Below, one piece after another: positions 7,542 through 18,489 of a stretch of DNA of 64,000 bases (positions within the stretch are counted from its first letter, which is position 1; every line of letters starts with the position of its first letter). A model generated the notes under the pieces. It was not told the origin of the DNA and searched no databases. It saw only the letters and a program-made list of their open reading frames with translations. A program made the translations under genes and the position numbers. The stretch lies in contig JAUIJU010000007.1 in NCBI GenBank assembly GCA_030431095.1, forward strand, positions 1 to 64,000, written 5' to 3'. Source of the DNA: Gammaproteobacteria bacterium (GTDB lineage Bacteria; Pseudomonadota; Gammaproteobacteria; Xanthomonadales; SZUA-36).

Positions 7542-8225
7542 ATGAACCCGAAGCGCCCAGGTGAGAGACAAGAATGGGCAATTCTTTGGGGCTGTGAACT
7601 GGAATTGAGTTCCGCCGAAAGGGCCGTTCTCGTATACCTTGCACACCGATGGAATTATAAACGGAAAATCGCGTTCCCCTCGCTGGACAGAATCGCGCAG
7701 GACACCGGATTTCACCGTTCTACAGTGATACGAAGCGTAGCCAAACTCGCCGAAGACGGTTTAATTACAAAAAACCAACCCAAGCAACGTCGAAGGGGCA
7801 CTGGTGGTCAATTCGCAACCGAATACAGTATCAATTTCGACAAGGCACCACAGTCGCATGGTGCAACCACTTATAACAACGACCATGGTCGCATTTGTCA
7901 GAACCAAGGTCGCCCAGTGCCGGGACCACAGTCGCATGGTGCGACCCCAACAGGGTATTTAACAGGTAGAGATAATCAACATTCCGATTCCACTGAAGCA
8001 GTTTCAGAATCAGCCGCACCGAATAGGTATGGCAACAACGATGAAATTGTTGGGCTATTCGATATTGGCGAGCAGGCCATGGGCGAAGGTAACGGGGCTC
8101 TGATTTCCAAGCTCATAAGAATTCGGGGTAACGACGTAGCGCGCGAGTTACTCGTCGAGGCAGCGAAATGCCAGGATCACGACAAAGCCCGCATTCGCGT
8201 TAAAAGGGAAATTGAAATCAACTGA
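7542..8225 (+). CDS. Helix-turn-helix protein, phage/plasmid replication-initiator type
   Basis: 227 residues. Residues about 20-75 (LSSAERAVLVYLAHRWNYKR, then SLDRIAQDTGFHRSTVIRSVAKLAEDGLI) form a winged helix-turn-helix of the kind found at the N-terminus of phage O-like or plasmid Rep proteins. The middle (about 102-142) is low-complexity, contains the peptide PQSHGAT twice, and is encoded by repeated DNA (see the repeat entry). The C-terminus is helical and charged. GC is clearly lower than in the core genes. It could be a replication initiator with an embedded origin or simply a transcription factor; the first is inference by analogy with lambda O. Confidence 0.65.
   Translation: MNPKRPGERQEWAILWGCELELSSAERAVLVYLAHRWNYKRKIAFPSLDRIAQDTGFHRSTVIRSVAKLAEDGLITKNQPKQRRRGTGGQFATEYSINFDKAPQSHGATTYNNDHGRICQNQGRPVPGPQSHGATPTGYLTGRDNQHSDSTEAVSESAAPNRYGNNDEIVGLFDIGEQAMGEGNGALISKLIRIRGNDVARELLVEAAKCQDHDKARIRVKREIEIN
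7845..7946. repeat. Iteron-like repeats inside the helix-turn-helix gene
   Basis: The 22-mers at 7847-7868 and 7925-7946 differ at one position; both contain CCACAGTCGCATGGTGC. They are 78 bp apart. Two partial copies with GACCATGGTCGCA (7881-7893) and ACCAAGGTCGC (7903-7913) lie between them. The first unit also contains the arms GCACCA/TGGTGC. An A/T-rich stretch follows at 7954-7982. The arrangement resembles iterons within an initiator gene. Confidence 0.5.
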
Positions 8226-8257
8226 CCTGCCCGCCACAGATTTCTACTTAGTGAATA

Positions 8258-9094
8258 CTACGGTTCGCGCGCATCACTTATGTAAAGCCGATCGATTTCA
8301 CCGTCTTTAAGGGTAGCTTTTGCTGTCACAATAAGCGCCACAGGCTGGCCCAGGGACTGCTTATAGATATTCTCAGGTGTGGCAATCGCAGGGTCGCTAA
8401 TCTCTCCGACGTACCGCTTGTCTTCGTCACCTTCGATCCAAAAATGACACCTATGCGTGACGAGGTCGAGCTCGTTGATCAGTATGCGAAACTCCTGCGG
8501 CTCGGTAATCTCCACTGGGTCTTCAAGCATAATCGCATGCTTCATGGCCCGATCAATCACCGTGCGCTCCTCTGAAGAAGTTCCGATAGTCAATTGTTCG
8601 CATGAAACACCAACAGGTGCGACGGCTTCCCGTGAAGGTTTCACAGCCAACTCGGCAAGCCGATCAATGGAGTGTGATAACTCTCGAATGTAGGCCTGAT
8701 TCGTCTCTCCACTCGACTTAATGTGCTGGAGAAACAATTCCTTGATCGCTTCCATTTCAGCTTTATCCTTCGATGCTCGCGCAAACCCGATCCGAATCAA
8801 CCAGCCGAGCCCACCAAGGAGCGCCAAGCCAGTTCCTGAAAGAATCTGGTTTTCTTGAATAAAGTCAGCGACAACACTGATTGTGTAACAGTTAGGTCGC
8901 GGCTCTTTGGCGTAAACCCGAATTGCCATCGCGTCAGCGCGCTTAACCACCTTCCCCGTGGCGGCAAAATTGGCCCACATCGATATAATTCGACTCAGAC
9001 CATGAAGTGATTGAGAAAGAGCATCAAGCTCAAGCTCATGACGTTCTGCGTCAAGCCCGTCATACCTGATTGGCAAGATCGGAAATTCCGCCAT
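8258..9094 (-). CDS. Uncharacterised island protein with a central hydrophobic segment
   Basis: 278 residues from the ATG at 9094, preceded by a G-rich ribosome-binding site; an in-frame ATG 10 codons earlier is less likely. The N-terminal third (IRYDGLDAERHELELDALSQSLHGLSRI, then NFAATGKV and AIRVYAKEPRPNCYTISVV) resembles a family of unknown proteins on mobile elements that I associate, without certainty, with DUF7946. A hydrophobic segment at about residues 88-105 (LSGTGLALLGGLGWLIRI) suggests membrane association, followed by a helical region and a C-terminal beta-rich domain (about 180-278). Function unknown. It is convergent to the HTH gene and has low GC. Confidence 0.7.
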   Translation of the reverse strand: MAEFPILPIRYDGLDAERHELELDALSQSLHGLSRIISMWANFAATGKVVKRADAMAIRVYAKEPRPNCYTISVVADFIQENQILSGTGLALLGGLGWLIRIGFARASKDKAEMEAIKELFLQHIKSSGETNQAYIRELSHSIDRLAELAVKPSREAVAPVGVSCEQLTIGTSSEERTVIDRAMKHAIMLEDPVEITEPQEFRILINELDLVTHRCHFWIEGDEDKRYVGEISDPAIATPENIYKQSLGQPVALIVTAKATLKDGEIDRLYISDAREP

Positions 9095-9400
9095 GCTTCC
9101 CCCAAGAATCGATCTTATTTCCAACCATTATCAATTCATGAGAACCGCTTTGTCGACCAGATGCAGTCCAGCGTGTCAAACAGCGATGACAACACAGCTT
9201 GAATTCGCTGGCGACCATCCGATTTTATCTGCTTGATTGTGGGCACGTAGCCGTTGATTGCGGAGACCAGCTTCCCGGATCACGATCACAAGCGCTATGC
9301 AAAGGGCGTGCGGCAAAGTTATTTGCGGGTACAAATGCGGGTACAAGCACTATAAAAGACCTATATAACACTTTTAAATTCGTAAGTTACTGATGTTGAG
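9095..9400. other. Gene-free right end of the island, with a tandem 11-bp repeat
   Basis: No convincing gene lies between the unknown protein and tRNA-Val; the only open frame (9199-9393, plus strand) has no recognisable domain or ribosome-binding site. The stretch contains TGCGGGTACAA twice in tandem (9324-9334 and 9336-9346, 12-bp period) and an A/T-rich run at 9350-9390. Tandem short repeats next to a tRNA 3' end are what integrase arm-type sites look like, but this is only suggestive. Confidence 0.45.
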
Positions 9401-9475
9401 TGGTGGGCACGACTGGGATCGAACCAGTGACCCCTACCATGTCAAGGTAGTGCTCTACCGCTGAGCTACGCGCCC
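9401..9475 (-). tRNA. tRNA-Val (anticodon GAC)
   Basis: Read on the minus strand the gene begins GGGCGCGTAGCTCAGCGG and ends with an encoded CCA (9401-9403). The 7-bp acceptor stem pairs (GGGCGCG with CGTGCCC, one G-U). The anticodon stem CTACC/GGTAG encloses the loop TTGACAT with anticodon GAC, and the T-arm has GGTTCGATCC. Its 3' end points toward the island, the usual orientation of an integration target. Confidence 0.97.
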
Positions 9476-9654
9476 ACGAAGGGCGCGCAATGTACCACGG
9501 GGGACCCGCCGGCTCAACACTCGCCGCCGCGATCCATGCATGTTCCCGGCACGCACCAAACGCTTCGCCGCTTCACCCGCACGCGCCACTTGCCTCGACG
9601 GCGCGCCGGTTTATGATGGACCGATAACGACAACCCCGGCACCCGACCCGCTCC

Positions 9655-13119
<3,465 letters not shown>

Positions 13120-13123
13120 AGGC

Positions 13124-13750
13124 TCAGTTCTGCCGGTATCGCCGATGCAGGATCTTCACACGCCGGACGTATTCGCGGGTTTCGGCGTAGGGCGGAATCC
13201 CGCCATGGCGCTCCACGGCGCCGGCGCCTGCGTTGTAGGCGGCCGAAGCCAGTTCCACGTTGCCGTCGAATCGGCCGAGCAGCCCGGCCAGGTAACGGGT
13301 GCCGCCCTCGATGTTGGCCACCGGGTCATAAGGATCGCCCACCCCGAGTTCGGCCTGGGTCGTGGGCATCAGCTGCATCAGCCCCTGCGCGCCCTTGGGT
13401 GACTTCGCGTCCGGCTGATAGGCGGACTCGGCATGAATGATGGCGCGAATCAGGCTTTCGTCCACCTGGTGCACCAGCGCCACCTCGCGAATGATGTCGG
13501 GAAAGGCGCCGGTGTTCAGCGGCACGTTTTCCCAGTCAACGCGGGCGCTGCAGGTGGGATCTGAGGCGTAACAGGGAAATCGGAAAGCCCGGAACCGCTG
13601 CTCCCCCGGCGGCTTTTCGCTGGAGTAATGCACGATGCCCTCGGCATCGGTCCACTTGTAGATCTGCGCCACGGCGGCACCGGCCCAAGCCAGGGCCAGG
13701 ACGCCCATTGCCATGAGCAGAACACGCGTTGTCCGTCGCATCGATGCCAT
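13124..13750 (-). CDS. DUF4124 plus SLT-family lytic transglycosylase
   Basis: 208 residues. A signal segment (VLLMAMGVLALAWAGAAVAQ) is followed by a DUF4124 motif (IYKWTDAEGIVHYSSEKPPG), then a lysozyme-like SLT domain: LIRAIIHAESAYQPDAKSPK, where the Glu of HAES is the expected catalytic acid, GAQGLMQLMP, and AAYNAGAGAVERHGGIPPYAETREYV. It would cleave peptidoglycan glycan strands in the periplasm, forming 1,6-anhydro-MurNAc ends. A second ATG 3 codons in is an equally good start. It is convergent with dnaE. Confidence 0.9.
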   Translation of the reverse strand: MASMRRTTRVLLMAMGVLALAWAGAAVAQIYKWTDAEGIVHYSSEKPPGEQRFRAFRFPCYASDPTCSARVDWENVPLNTGAFPDIIREVALVHQVDESLIRAIIHAESAYQPDAKSPKGAQGLMQLMPTTQAELGVGDPYDPVANIEGGTRYLAGLLGRFDGNVELASAAYNAGAGAVERHGGIPPYAETREYVRRVKILHRRYRQN

Positions 13751-13849
13751 TCGTCGCCGTGTGTTGCGCGGGTTGACCGCACCGCTATTGTAAACTCGGA
13801 AGGCGCCCGGGACGATTCCCGGGCGAACAACGAGAGAAAGGAGAACCCG

Positions 13850-14098
13850 ATGGAAGGACTACTCGTCGCCCTCATCGTGGGGGGCATCGCCGGCTGGCTC
13901 GCCGGCCTGGTCATGAAAGGCGCCAGCCAGGGCATTGTGCTTAACATCATCATCGGCCTGATCGGCGGCGTGATCGGTGGCTGGCTGTTCAGCCTGCTCG
14001 GCGTGTCCACCGGCGGCGGCTGGGCGGGCAGTATCGTGGTCGGCTTCGTCGGCGCCGTCATCCTGCTGTTCCTGGTCGGACTGATACGCGGCAAATGA
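13850..14098 (+). CDS. GlsB/YeaQ/YmgE-family stress-response membrane protein
   Basis: 82 residues from the ATG at 13850 with AGGAGA 5 nt upstream; the open frame extends further back but only this start gives a family-like protein. Glycine-zipper membrane segments are visible: LIVGGIAGWLAGLVMKG, IIIGLIGGVIGGWLF and GSIVVGFVGAVILLFLVGLI. The family is a small integral membrane group linked to envelope or acid stress in enterics; molecular function is unknown. It is divergent from the transglycosylase gene. A GC-rich hairpin follows the stop (14103-14125). Confidence 0.88.
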   Translation: MEGLLVALIVGGIAGWLAGLVMKGASQGIVLNIIIGLIGGVIGGWLFSLLGVSTGGGWAGSIVVGFVGAVILLFLVGLIRGK

Positions 14099-14130
14099 AC
14101 GCGTCGCCGGCCCGGCGCCGGGCCTGGAGT

Positions 14131-15042
14131 TCAGTCCCCCACTGCAGGCCCTTCCCCGGACTCGACCACGCGAATCATCCCTTCCTGCGCGGTACTGGCC
14201 ACCAGGCGGCCCTGGCGGTCGTAAATCAAACCCCGCGCCAGTCCGCGGCTGCCACCTGAGTTGGGGCTGTCACAGGCGTACAGCAGCCAGTCGTCCACGC
14301 GCACGTCGCGGTGAAACCACATGGCATGGTCCAGGCTGGCCATGACCAGGTTGCCTTTCAGGTAGGAAATCGCGTGCGGATAGGTCGCGGTACCGATCAG
14401 GTGGAAATCGGATACGTAGGCCAGCAGGGTCCGGTGCATCCGCTGGTCGTCGCCGATTCCGCCACAGAGACGAAACCAGACCTCCTGGCGCGGCGCCATG
14501 GGCTGCGGGTTGGCCGGATCGCGCAGCTGCACCGGGCGAAACTCGAACGGCCCGTATCGGTTGAACCAGCGACGCAGTTTCGGCGGCGCGTCCTGCAGGT
14601 ATTCCTGGCTGAGGTCACGTTCGTTGGCCAGCGTGTCCGGGTCGGGCACGTCCGGCATTTCGAACTGGTGTTCAACGCCCGGTTGCGGCAATTGGAACGA
14701 AGCCGCCAGGGTAAAAATCTGGCGACCGTGCTGGATGGCGACCACGCGGCGCGCAGTGAAACTCCGCCCGTCCCGGCTGTGATCGACGTTGTAGACGATC
14801 GGCGCCTCGGGATCACCGGCGCGCAAAAAATAGGCATGCAGGGAGTGAACCCTGCGCTCCGTGGTCACCGTGTGACTGGCCGCCAGCAGCGCCTGCGCCA
14901 ATACCTGGCCGCCGAACACCCGCGGGGTGCCGATGTCCCGGCTTTCGCCCCGAAACAGGTTGACTTCCAGCGGTTCCAGCGTCATCAGGTCCAGCAGTTC
15001 CCGCACCGGGTCGTCCCCGGATTCGGTGACGCGGTTCGTCAT
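14131..15042 (-). CDS. tesB: Acyl-CoA thioesterase II
   Basis: 303 residues (E. coli TesB 286), double hot-dog fold hydrolysing acyl-CoA to free fatty acid and CoA. The first hot-dog has FRGESRDIGTPRVFGGQVLAQALLAAS and HSLHAYFLRAGDPEAPIVYNVDHSRDGRSFTARRV. The second has HRTLLAYVSDFHLIGTATYP and ASLDHAMWFHRDVRVDDWLLYACDSPNSGGSRGLARGLIYD, matching the conserved active-site region. GAGGAG lies 9 nt ahead of the ATG at 15042. It is divergent from the kinase gene at 15122 across about 80 bp. Confidence 0.95.
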   Translation of the reverse strand: MTNRVTESGDDPVRELLDLMTLEPLEVNLFRGESRDIGTPRVFGGQVLAQALLAASHTVTTERRVHSLHAYFLRAGDPEAPIVYNVDHSRDGRSFTARRVVAIQHGRQIFTLAASFQLPQPGVEHQFEMPDVPDPDTLANERDLSQEYLQDAPPKLRRWFNRYGPFEFRPVQLRDPANPQPMAPRQEVWFRLCGGIGDDQRMHRTLLAYVSDFHLIGTATYPHAISYLKGNLVMASLDHAMWFHRDVRVDDWLLYACDSPNSGGSRGLARGLIYDRQGRLVASTAQEGMIRVVESGEGPAVGD

Positions 15043-15121
15043 GCGATTTCACTCCTCGGGTGGTGGCGGGCGCCGCTCACTCGGTGGCAAACCGAGCGAC
15101 GGCATGCGGTAGCATGGCGCC

Positions 15122-15997
15122 ATGCAGCCGCAGTGTAACGCACCCGCTGGGGACTGGCTGGCGCGTCACACGCGGCTGGCCCCCGACAGCCGCGCACCCC
15201 TGGCCGAACTGGCCCAGGAGCTGTTGCTGCGCCTGCCTGCCCGGGGACCCTGGCTGGTGGGACTGGGTGGCCCACCCGGTACCGGGAAATCCACCCTGGG
15301 GCGATTGCTGTGCCACCTGCTGAACCATGGCCACGACCTGGCATGGCCGGTCACCCTGTTGTCCCTGGACGACTACTACCTCCCCGCCGCCGAACGGCAC
15401 GCAAGGGGCCAGACGCGCCACCCACTGATGGCGCGCCGCGGTCCGCCCGGCAGCCACGACGACGCACTGCTGTGGCGCCACATCGACGCGCTTCGCGAGG
15501 GACGGCCCGGCGAGATTGTCGTGCCACGCTTCGACAAGGGACGCGACGATCGCGACGCGCTCTTTCGCCGCCTGGACCTGCGGGGCCAGGCGCATTGCGT
15601 GCTGCTGGAAGGCTGGTTCGTCGGCACGCCACCGCAGGCGGAATCCGAGTTGATCGAGCCGATCAACGCGCTGGAGGCCCGGCGCGACCCCGATGGTCGC
15701 TGGCGCCGCTGGTTCAACCGACAACTGGCGGTGTTTCATGGCCAGCTCCAACTACGCCTGTCCGCCGGCTGGCACCTGGCCGCACCAGACTGGGATCACG
15801 TCGTGCGCTGGCGCTGGATCCAGGAACAGGAGCGGCCGGTCGGCCAGCGCATGCTGCATGACCGGGCGGCGGTGATGGACTTCCTGGCGCCCTTCGAGCG
15901 CCTGTGCCGCCACCAGTTGACCCACGACGCCGCCTGGGCCGACGAACGAATCCGCCTGGACACCCATCACCACCCGCAAAGGGAGGCACACCGGTGA
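15122..15997 (+). CDS. P-loop kinase of the glycerate kinase/PRK-like family
   Basis: 291 residues. The Walker A motif GLGGPPGTGKSTLGRL is at about 47-62. It is followed by SLDDYYLP, DDALLWRHIDALREGRPGEIVVPRFDKGRDDR and a Walker B-like VLLEGWFVGTPPQ. This layout (DDYY, then FDKxxxDR, then EGWFxG) is that of the D-glycerate 3-kinase/Tda10/YggC-like branch related to phosphoribulokinase and uridine kinase. Substrate is not certain: glycerate is the best guess, a pantothenate- or uridine-type substrate is possible. The stop overlaps the GTG start of sbcB by 3 bases, so the two are co-translated. Confidence 0.78.
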   Translation: MQPQCNAPAGDWLARHTRLAPDSRAPLAELAQELLLRLPARGPWLVGLGGPPGTGKSTLGRLLCHLLNHGHDLAWPVTLLSLDDYYLPAAERHARGQTRHPLMARRGPPGSHDDALLWRHIDALREGRPGEIVVPRFDKGRDDRDALFRRLDLRGQAHCVLLEGWFVGTPPQAESELIEPINALEARRDPDGRWRRWFNRQLAVFHGQLQLRLSAGWHLAAPDWDHVVRWRWIQEQERPVGQRMLHDRAAVMDFLAPFERLCRHQLTHDAAWADERIRLDTHHHPQREAHR

Positions 15998-17430
15998 GCT
16001 TTCTGTGGCACGACTACGAGACCTTCGGCACCAACCCGGCCTTCGACCGTCCGGTACAGTTCGCAGCCATCCGTACCGACGAAGCATTGGCGGTGTCCGG
16101 TGAGCCGATAACCTGGTTCGCGAAACCCGCTGACGATACCCTGCCCCATCCCATGGCCTGCCTGGTGACCGGAATAACGCCCCAGCGCGCCCTGCGGGAA
16201 GGCCTCACGGAAGCCCGCTTCGCCGCCGAAATCCACGACGCGATGATGACCCCGGGGACCTGTAGCGTGGGCTACAACAGCCTGCGGTTCGATGACCAGG
16301 TCAGCCGCCACCTGTTTTATCGAAACTTTTTTGATCCTTACGAGCGTGAGTACCGCAATGGCAACAGCCGCTGGGACCTGATCGACCTGGTGCGCATGTG
16401 CTATGCCTTGCGGCCCGAAGGACTGGCCTGGCCGGAACGCGAACCCGGGGTGCCGAGCTTTCGCCTGGAGGACCTGACCGCCGCCAATGACATCGAGCAC
16501 AGCGGGGCGCACGACGCGCTGGCGGACGTTCATGCCACCATCGAGCTGGCCCGGCGGGTGCGCACGGCGCAGCCGAAGTTGTATGACTGGGCCCTGCGTA
16601 TGCGGGAACGCGACCAGGTGGCCGGCCTGCTGGACACCGTGAACCCACGCCCATTGCTGCACACCTCTTCACGCATTCCGGCGGCGCGTGGCTGCACCAC
16701 CCTGGTACTTCCCCTGTGCGCGGTACCGGACCGGCCGAAGGAAGTGGTGGCTGTCGACCTGATGGCCGATCCGGAGCCGCTGCTGGTGCTCGATGCCGAC
16801 GATATTCGTGACCGCGTGTTCACGGCCACCACCGACCTGCCGGAAGGCATCGAACGCATCCCGCTGAAGACCCTGGCCAGCAATCGCGTACCCATGCTGG
16901 CGCCCGCGGGCACACTGAAGGGCGTGGATACCGACCGCATCGGGCTGGACCCGGCACGCTGCCAGGCGCATGCCCGGCGCCTTCAGTCCCGGCTCGACAG
17001 CCTGCGACCCAAACTGATGGAGGTGTTTCTGCGACCACCTCCGGAACCGACCGGTGACCCGGACGCCCTGCTGTACCGCGGCGGGTTCTTTCCGGATGCC
17101 GACCGGGCGACCATGAACCGGCTGCGCAGCGCCCCGGCAGGAAAACTGGCTGAATTCGAAAACGCGTTTCGGGATCGCCGGGGCGCGGAGATGGTGTTTC
17201 GCTACCGGGCGCGAAACTTTCCAGAGACCCTCAGCGCTGACGAGGCGGCCCGATGGGAACGCGAACGCCTCGAACGTCTCCAGGCGCCCACCGAGGACGG
17301 TATGCTGGGCGTCGACGGGTTCCACGAGGAACTGGCCATGGCACGGCGCGAACGCGCTGACGAGCCGCGATCACAGGCCCTGCTCGACGAGGTCGAAGCC
17401 TGGGCCGTGGAACTGTTGAAAATGCGCTGA
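15994..17430 (+). CDS. sbcB: Exodeoxyribonuclease I
   Basis: 3'-5' single-strand DNA exonuclease (DEDD fold), 478 residues against 475 in E. coli. The GTG at 15994 is the start: GGGAGG lies 7 nt upstream and the product begins SFLWHDYETFGTNPAFDRPVQFAAIRTD, where DYETFG is the first catalytic motif. YNSLRFDDQVSRHLFYRNFFDPYEREY and HSGAHDALADVHATI give the further acidic residues. The SH3-like and helical C-terminal domains (about 200-478) are complete. It acts in mismatch repair and recombination. It overlaps the upstream kinase gene. Confidence 0.96.
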   Translation: MSFLWHDYETFGTNPAFDRPVQFAAIRTDEALAVSGEPITWFAKPADDTLPHPMACLVTGITPQRALREGLTEARFAAEIHDAMMTPGTCSVGYNSLRFDDQVSRHLFYRNFFDPYEREYRNGNSRWDLIDLVRMCYALRPEGLAWPEREPGVPSFRLEDLTAANDIEHSGAHDALADVHATIELARRVRTAQPKLYDWALRMRERDQVAGLLDTVNPRPLLHTSSRIPAARGCTTLVLPLCAVPDRPKEVVAVDLMADPEPLLVLDADDIRDRVFTATTDLPEGIERIPLKTLASNRVPMLAPAGTLKGVDTDRIGLDPARCQAHARRLQSRLDSLRPKLMEVFLRPPPEPTGDPDALLYRGGFFPDADRATMNRLRSAPAGKLAEFENAFRDRRGAEMVFRYRARNFPETLSADEAARWERERLERLQAPTEDGMLGVDGFHEELAMARRERADEPRSQALLDEVEAWAVELLKMR

Positions 17431-17723
17431 AGGTCGAGACGAACCGAAGCGGTTAAAAAATTTACTTCAAGCACTTACCCGACTTTCCTGCGTTGACTTC
17501 AAGCTGCCTATACACAAGTCTCTGATTGTGCATATGACAGTGAAATGACATTCCCAGGCCCGGGAACAGCCCGCCAGGCCGCGGATAAGTTACTGATTTC
17601 TACGACCAATTACAGACTGGTCATTTTTTGAACAATCCAGAGTTCGCCACACACGCCATAGCGACTGCCGCCCTTGCCCACAACGTTATCCACAGTTTGT
17701 GTGGATAACGTTACAGTTTTGAT
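17431..17723. other. Gene-free A/T-rich intergenic segment with clustered DnaA-box motifs
   Basis: This 293-bp gap between sbcB and the small gene ending at 17724 has no gene. It is noticeably A/T richer than its surroundings (for example GGTTAAAAAATTTACTTC at 17451). It carries two perfect DnaA boxes in a palindrome (listed separately) and two one-mismatch boxes: CTATACACA (17508-17516) and TGTGCATAT (17527-17535). dnaA, dnaN and mnmG are not nearby, so a chromosomal origin is not implied. Confidence 0.7.
17682..17712. promoter_or_regulatory. Palindrome of two consensus DnaA boxes
   Basis: Perfect 13-bp arms AACGTTATCCACA (17682-17694) and TGTGGATAACGTT (17700-17712) surround a 5-nt centre. 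Each arm contains the strict consensus DnaA box TTATCCACA (17686-17694, and its complement 17700-17708), facing each other. No T run follows on either strand, which argues against a simple terminator. A DnaA binding or titration site is the best reading. Confidence 0.65.
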
Positions 17724-17954
17724 TCATGCCACGTTAAGCGCAAGTTGAGGGTGCGCCGGCAGCGTGTCACGGCGTCTCCGACGCGCCTTCCCCGCCAGGC
17801 GATCCAGGGTGCGTCGGGCGCCCGGCGAAACGAATTCCACGTGGGTGCCGTCAGTGAACTGAAGCATCCAGATTTTCACCGGACCGTCCGCGTCGACGGG
17901 CACGGCCACGATGCCGGAAATGGTCTTGCCGATCAGGTCTTCATGGCTTTTCAT
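17724..17954 (-). CDS. Small conserved-looking hypothetical protein
   Basis: 76 residues from the ATG at 17954, which has GAGGAG 7 nt upstream. The sequence MKSHEDLIGKTISGIVAVPV followed by DADGPVKIWMLQFTDGTHVEFVSPGAR reads as a small beta-rich domain, and the last third is basic (GKARRRRRDTLP). I do not recognise the family. It lies 192 bp from the divergent comEA-like gene. A nucleic-acid binding role would fit the basic tail but is a guess. Confidence 0.65.
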   Translation of the reverse strand: MKSHEDLIGKTISGIVAVPVDADGPVKIWMLQFTDGTHVEFVSPGARRTLDRLAGKARRRRRDTLPAHPQLALNVA

Positions 17955-18146
17955 GTCGGGCTCCTCGGTTTGCTGGAGCCTATTGAACACCGGGCATTTC
18001 TCAAAACCTGAGAGTGTTTCACCGACGGGCAGATTTCCGACAGGAGGCGGAGGAAAACGACCCTGTCTTCGCCGTACGACGCTCCCTAGGCTGGTTTCAC
18101 CGGGACCGAATTCGGCCCGGCACACTCAACCGACAAGGGGAAAAAC

Positions 18147-18443
18147 ATGACACGCACTCCTGGTACCCTCACCACCCTGCTGTCCGGGCTACTGCTGGCC
18201 GGCGCAGCGCTGGCCGGACAGCCCGTCAACATCAACGCCGCCAGCGCGGAAACCATCGCCGACGCGCTCGACGGCGTGGGCCTGAGCAAGGCACGGGCCA
18301 TCGTTGCCTACCGCGACGCCCATGGACCCTTCCAGCATGCCGACCAGCTGGTCGACGTCAAGGGCATCGGCCTGAGCACGGTGGACAAGAATCGCGACAA
18401 CATTCGCCTGGACGGCGACAAGCAGGTGGCCAAGCGCAAGTAG
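18147..18443 (+). CDS. ComEA-like helix-hairpin-helix protein
   Basis: 98 residues: signal peptide (LLSGLLLAGAALAG), then a single helix-hairpin-helix module, VNINAASAETIADALDGVGLSKARAIVAYRDAHGPFQHADQLVDVKGIG, typical of ComEA. Members bind double-stranded DNA without sequence specificity, in naturally competent bacteria in the periplasm during uptake; many gammaproteobacteria carry such a gene without proven competence. AGGGG lies ahead of the ATG. A 15-bp hairpin shared with convergent recR follows the stop. Confidence 0.88.
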   Translation: MTRTPGTLTTLLSGLLLAGAALAGQPVNINAASAETIADALDGVGLSKARAIVAYRDAHGPFQHADQLVDVKGIGLSTVDKNRDNIRLDGDKQVAKRK

Positions 18444-18455
18444 ATCCGCGCAAAT

Positions 18456-18489
18456 CGCCAGGCCTTCAGCCCGAGCTGAAGGCCTGGCG
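18456..18489. terminator. Bidirectional hairpin between comEA-like and recR
   Basis: Perfect 15-bp stem CGCCAGGCCTTCAGC (18456-18470) with GCTGAAGGCCTGGCG (18475-18489) and a 4-nt loop. It sits 13 bp after the comEA-like stop and overlaps the last codons of convergent recR. There is no T run, so termination may be weak or factor-assisted; position between convergent genes supports the call. Confidence 0.55.

Noticed and set aside
7845-7946. The repeats in the HTH gene as a CRISPR array
   Set aside because: Only two near-identical units, no regular spacers, located within an open reading frame, and no cas genes in the window.
9199-9393. 64-residue open frame beside tRNA-Val as an integrase remnant
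   Set aside because: No tyrosine-recombinase motif or ribosome-binding site; nothing supports a coding role.
17682-17712. The DnaA-box palindrome as an ordinary intrinsic terminator
   Set aside because: No T run follows on either strand, it lies about 250 bp beyond the sbcB stop, and the arms are exact DnaA boxes; kept as a regulatory candidate instead.
17431-17723. The same gap as the chromosomal origin
   Set aside because: No dnaA, dnaN, mnmG, parAB or rpmH nearby and only two exact boxes; too little for oriC.
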